Source: NIOZ-UU13 sp041862635 (GTDB taxonomy: Bacteria; Planctomycetota; Phycisphaerae; Sedimentisphaerales; Anaerobacaceae). Taken from it: DNA of 7,029 bases. Below are positions 5,527 to 7,029 of the stretch, one piece after another; position 1 is the first letter of the stretch; every line of letters begins with the position of its first letter. A program made the translations under genes and the position numbers. The DNA lies in contig JBGVTO010000261.1 in the NCBI GenBank assembly GCA_041862635.1, positions 1 to 7,029 on the forward strand, in the 5' to 3' direction. Under the pieces are notes generated by a model. It made no database searches and was not told where the DNA came from. It was given only the letters and a program-made list of their open reading frames with translations.

Positions 5527-6140
5527 ATAGTGAGGCCATCCGGCAGGGCGATATTTTTTTAGGAATTCCCAAGGTCGAAATAGAATTTGCTTCAGGTCTG
5601 CCTATACCTACTGCTGAATCGGAAGTGGAAACAATACCTTGGGAAGACATTGTAAAAAAGGGTGTCTCTGAAACCGCCGTTCTACCCGTTCTACCGGTTC
5701 CTGCCATCGTGGCAAGCCAAGATTGTGATGCTCGTTGGGGCGACTCAATCACACTCTGTGAAATCAGAGAGTTCTCCGAGATTGAGAAAGATGCCGCTAT
5801 GGCCAAATCTGCTAGGATGATCAAGATTATAACAAGACAAGCTCGCTGGAAATTGAAGTGGTTTTATCTGCCTCCTGACGAAACAATAGGATTTGATAAA
5901 AGAATGGGCGTTGATTTCTTTAGTACCATGCGTGTTCCGCGCGAAGACCTTGAGAAACTGATTGAGCTGCGCAAAGCTCGCCTCAAGCCAGTCGCATGTG
6001 ACCACTTTAGAGAGCGAATAGCGCATTTTTATCGACGATACGCTTACAATGAATGGTATCCCCTTAATAAGGAGGAGATGGGAATTTATTCAAAAGACCA
6101 CACAGTGGAGCCTTCTGACTTTTACGACTGGCAAAAGTAA
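5493..6140 (+). CDS. Unrecognised cytoplasmic protein with a SQDCD motif
   Basis: This 215-residue protein has no family name I can give with confidence. Visible features are RQGDIFLGIPKVEIE near the N-terminus, a hydrophobic strand leading into VASQDCDARWGD (about residues 72-83), and a C-terminal helical region with DHFRERIAHFYRRYAYNEWYPL. There is no signal peptide or membrane segment. The SQDCD cysteine and aspartates could be catalytic or metal-binding, but this is not shown. The start is unusual. The ATG at 5493 lies 14 bases after the SD-like GGGGA (5474-5478). A GTG at 5486, better spaced and overlapping the upstream stop as GTGA, now runs into TGA after nine codons because of a 19-bp duplication. 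Removing one repeat copy would join that GTG to the frame (IYDYPDNSEA). It is the third gene of the operon. Confidence 0.75.
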   Translation: MITLTIYDYPDNSEAIRQGDIFLGIPKVEIEFASGLPIPTAESEVETIPWEDIVKKGVSETAVLPVLPVPAIVASQDCDARWGDSITLCEIREFSEIEKDAAMAKSARMIKIITRQARWKLKWFYLPPDETIGFDKRMGVDFFSTMRVPREDLEKLIELRKARLKPVACDHFRERIAHFYRRYAYNEWYPLNKEEMGIYSKDHTVEPSDFYDWQK

Positions 6141-6224
6141 TATTCAGGACCACTTCGATTGGTTGCCTGTGTTGCCCTTTGTGCCTTCGATATCTTTTTG
6201 AAAAATTATTGACGGAGCTAATCC

Positions 6225-6398
6225 ATGCTAAAAAACCGTTTATACCGCGTTGACAATTTAGAAGTATTGGCTACTATGGAGAAAGAGAGCGTTGACCTTA
6301 TCTATATTGACCCGCCTTTCTTTATCAATAGGCTAAACAACGTTGTACGATGCTCAGGATGGCCCAAAAAAGTGCTTTTTTATTCGTTTTTTTGTTGA
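6225..6398 (+). pseudogene. Truncated site-specific DNA methyltransferase (N-terminus only)
   Basis: The ATG at 6225 has a good ribosome site, GGAG (6214-6217), seven bases upstream. The first 36 codons read as the beginning of an adenine-type DNA methyltransferase: RVDNLEVLATMEKESVDLIYIDPPFFINR. The DNLEVL segment resembles motif I-adjacent sequence in beta-class enzymes, where the catalytic DPPF motif IV comes first. DPPF itself is encoded at 6309-6320, and this motif orients the target adenine in the family. After about 6332 the similarity ends and the frame reads through promoter-like DNA to a TGA at 6396-6398, giving 57 residues where several hundred are expected. The SAM-binding and target-recognition parts are absent from the window. 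It follows the SQDCD gene by 84 bases on the same strand. It could be a deletion, an insertion junction or an assembly join. Confidence 0.75.
6337..6346. repeat. Ten-base palindrome at the methyltransferase break
   Basis: ACAACGTTGT is a perfect palindrome lying just after the last recognisable methyltransferase codons (6330-6332). Its position at the point where coding similarity ends is suggestive of a junction, though a ten-base palindrome is weak evidence alone. Confidence 0.35.
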
Positions 6399-6422
6399 CT
6401 TTTTTTGAAACTATGTTAAAAT
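6395..6422 (+). promoter_or_regulatory. Strong sigma70-like promoter with no gene behind it
   Basis: TTGACT (6395-6400) and TAAAAT (6417-6422) are 16 bases apart and match five of six consensus positions each, in a T-rich context. The predicted start near 6428-6430 coincides with the first arm of the hairpin at 6428-6451. No plausible coding frame follows to the end of the window, so the product would be a non-coding transcript. Confidence 0.6.
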
Positions 6423-6427
6423 ACCCG

Positions 6428-6466
6428 TATGTTAGCCAGCAGGCTAACATAAACCGCCAGCAGGCG
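6428..6466 (+). repeat. Twin hairpins with identical GCCAGCAGGC centres
   Basis: TATGTTAGCC (6428-6437) pairs perfectly with GGCTAACATA (6442-6451) around an AGCA loop. A second, shorter hairpin, CGCC/GGCG (6455-6458, 6463-6466), has the same AGCA loop. The ten-base word GCCAGCAGGC therefore appears at 6435-6444 and 6456-6465, 21 bases or two helical turns apart. Confidence 0.7.
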
Positions 6467-6498
6467 AAGATAACCGCTAGAAAGCCCAGCCAAGCTTG

Positions 6499-6521
6499 TC
6501 CCCGAATGTCGTAGTCGGGGA
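6499..6521. repeat. TCCCCGA/TCGGGGA hairpin
   Basis: TCCCCGA (6499-6505) pairs perfectly with TCGGGGA (6515-6521) around a nine-base loop. The frame TTGTCC...GTAG...GGAT around it also describes the hairpins inside the 111-bp repeat, so these may be related members of one dispersed family. Confidence 0.6.
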
Positions 6522-6615
6522 TCCAGATTAACCAACAAACAATATCCAATAATCAATAAGAAAGGGGATAGTGCGGAGCGGAAATCAGCACAACAGGGAA
6601 TCAGAAAGGGATCGC

Positions 6616-6655
6616 CCTGATAACCTGATGTTCTGATAATCACTTCCTGATAACC
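6616..6655. repeat. CCTGATAACC word pair
   Basis: CCTGATAACC occurs at 6616-6625 and 6646-6655, with degenerate copies between and after. The same word occurs twice at 3700-3709 and 3731-3740, linking the two repeat-rich intergenic blocks. Confidence 0.5.
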
Positions 6656-6674
6656 CGGTAACCCGATGACCTAT

Positions 6675-6717
6675 ACGCAATACACAATACGCTATACGCT
6701 ATACGAGAATCGAGAAT
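6675..6717. repeat. Heptamer tandem array
   Basis: Four seven-base units run head to tail (ACGCAAT, ACACAAT, ACGCTAT, ACGCTAT; 6675-6702). They are followed by two copies of CGAGAAT (6704-6710, 6711-6717), also with a seven-base period. This is a heptanucleotide microsatellite with at least two unit types. Confidence 0.6.
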
Positions 6718-6729
6718 CCAGTTATTTAC

Positions 6730-6744
6730 GTGCCTATAAGGCAC
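6730..6744. repeat. Small GTGCCT/AGGCAC hairpin
   Basis: GTGCCT (6730-6735) and AGGCAC (6739-6744) form a perfect six-pair stem with an ATA loop. No T-tract follows. It lies between the heptamer array and the 111-bp repeat. Confidence 0.45.
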
Positions 6745-6791
6745 CTCTACATCTATCGAGAACCCTCTACAAATCAGCTACTTTTTATGCA

Positions 6792-7029
6792 AAACAAACC
6801 CAATCTTGTCCGCCGTAGGCGGATTGCAAATGTCTATGATACAATGACTTATGAAAATAAATCCAATCGGACACTTGGTGAAAACAAACCCAATTCAAAC
6901 CCAAACAAACCCAATCTTGTCCGCCGTAGGCGGATTGCAAATGTCTATGATACAATGACTTATGAAAATAATTCCGATTGGACACTTGGTGAAAACAAAC
7001 CCAATTCAAACCCAAACAAACCCAATCTT
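6792..7029. repeat. 111-bp tandem repeat, at least 2.1 copies (runs off right edge)
   Basis: Copies begin at about 6792 and 6903, and a third starts at about 7014 before the window ends. The first two full copies differ at three positions, all in 6861-6868 against 6972-6979. Each unit holds a TCCGCC-GTA-GGCGGA hairpin (6809-6823, 6920-6934) and several AAACCCAA words. Because 111 is a multiple of three and the unit lacks stops in one minus-strand frame, that frame stays open, but it has no ATG or ribosome site and is not called as a gene. Confidence 0.9.

Noticed and set aside
6785..7015. Minus-strand 76-codon frame with a 37-residue internal repeat
   Set aside because: It is open only because the 111-bp repeat is a multiple of three and lacks stops in that frame. 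It starts with TTG, has no ribosome site and its peptide has an unusual aromatic and histidine content.
6792..7029. CRISPR array
   Set aside because: The repeat is a 111-bp direct tandem without unique spacers, and no cas-like gene is present.

Overview
The window looks like bacterial chromosome of moderate GC content, probably from a planctomycete-type organism (Phycisphaerae/Sedimentisphaerales-like). This is an inference from three things: a membrane-anchored protein joining a c-type haem motif, a PD40 beta-propeller and a TPR tail; a secreted TPR-type protein; and long intergenic stretches packed with small palindromic repeats, one of which sits inside a gene. No rRNA, tRNA, CRISPR array, integrase or transposase was seen.

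Layout. Positions 1-275 (minus) hold the start of a secreted helical-repeat protein that runs off the left edge. Positions 300-980 have no convincing gene but carry a weak promoter for each flanking gene and an inverted repeat bounded by CCCCGTTAGAAA arms. Positions 982-3384 (plus) encode an 800-residue protein: transmembrane anchor, CGNCH motif, four PD40-like blades and five to six TPRs. A second copy of the inverted repeat is inserted in frame in its coding sequence (66 bp, 22 codons, flanked by ATGAAT). Positions 3385-4354 are a mosaic of hairpins and short repeats, then two promoter-like sites, two perfect palindromes and a short leader hairpin.

Positions 4355-6140 (plus) are a tight three-gene operon: a TIGR04255-family protein, a small protein with a strongly basic C-terminal half that overlaps it, and an unrecognised protein with a SQDCD motif whose start lies in a 19-bp tandem duplication. 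After 84 bp, with a good ribosome binding site, comes the beginning of a DNA methyltransferase (DNLEVL, then DLIYIDPPFF). Its similarity stops after about 36 residues, where the sequence changes into promoter and repeat DNA. The block 4355-6332 therefore resembles a modification- or defence-type locus that is broken, or joined wrongly in assembly, at its fourth gene. Linking these genes into one system is inference.

Positions 6333-7029 contain a strong sigma70-like promoter followed at once by a perfect 10-bp-stem hairpin but no gene, further hairpins, CCTGATAACC words, a heptamer array and a 111-bp tandem repeat that runs off the right edge.
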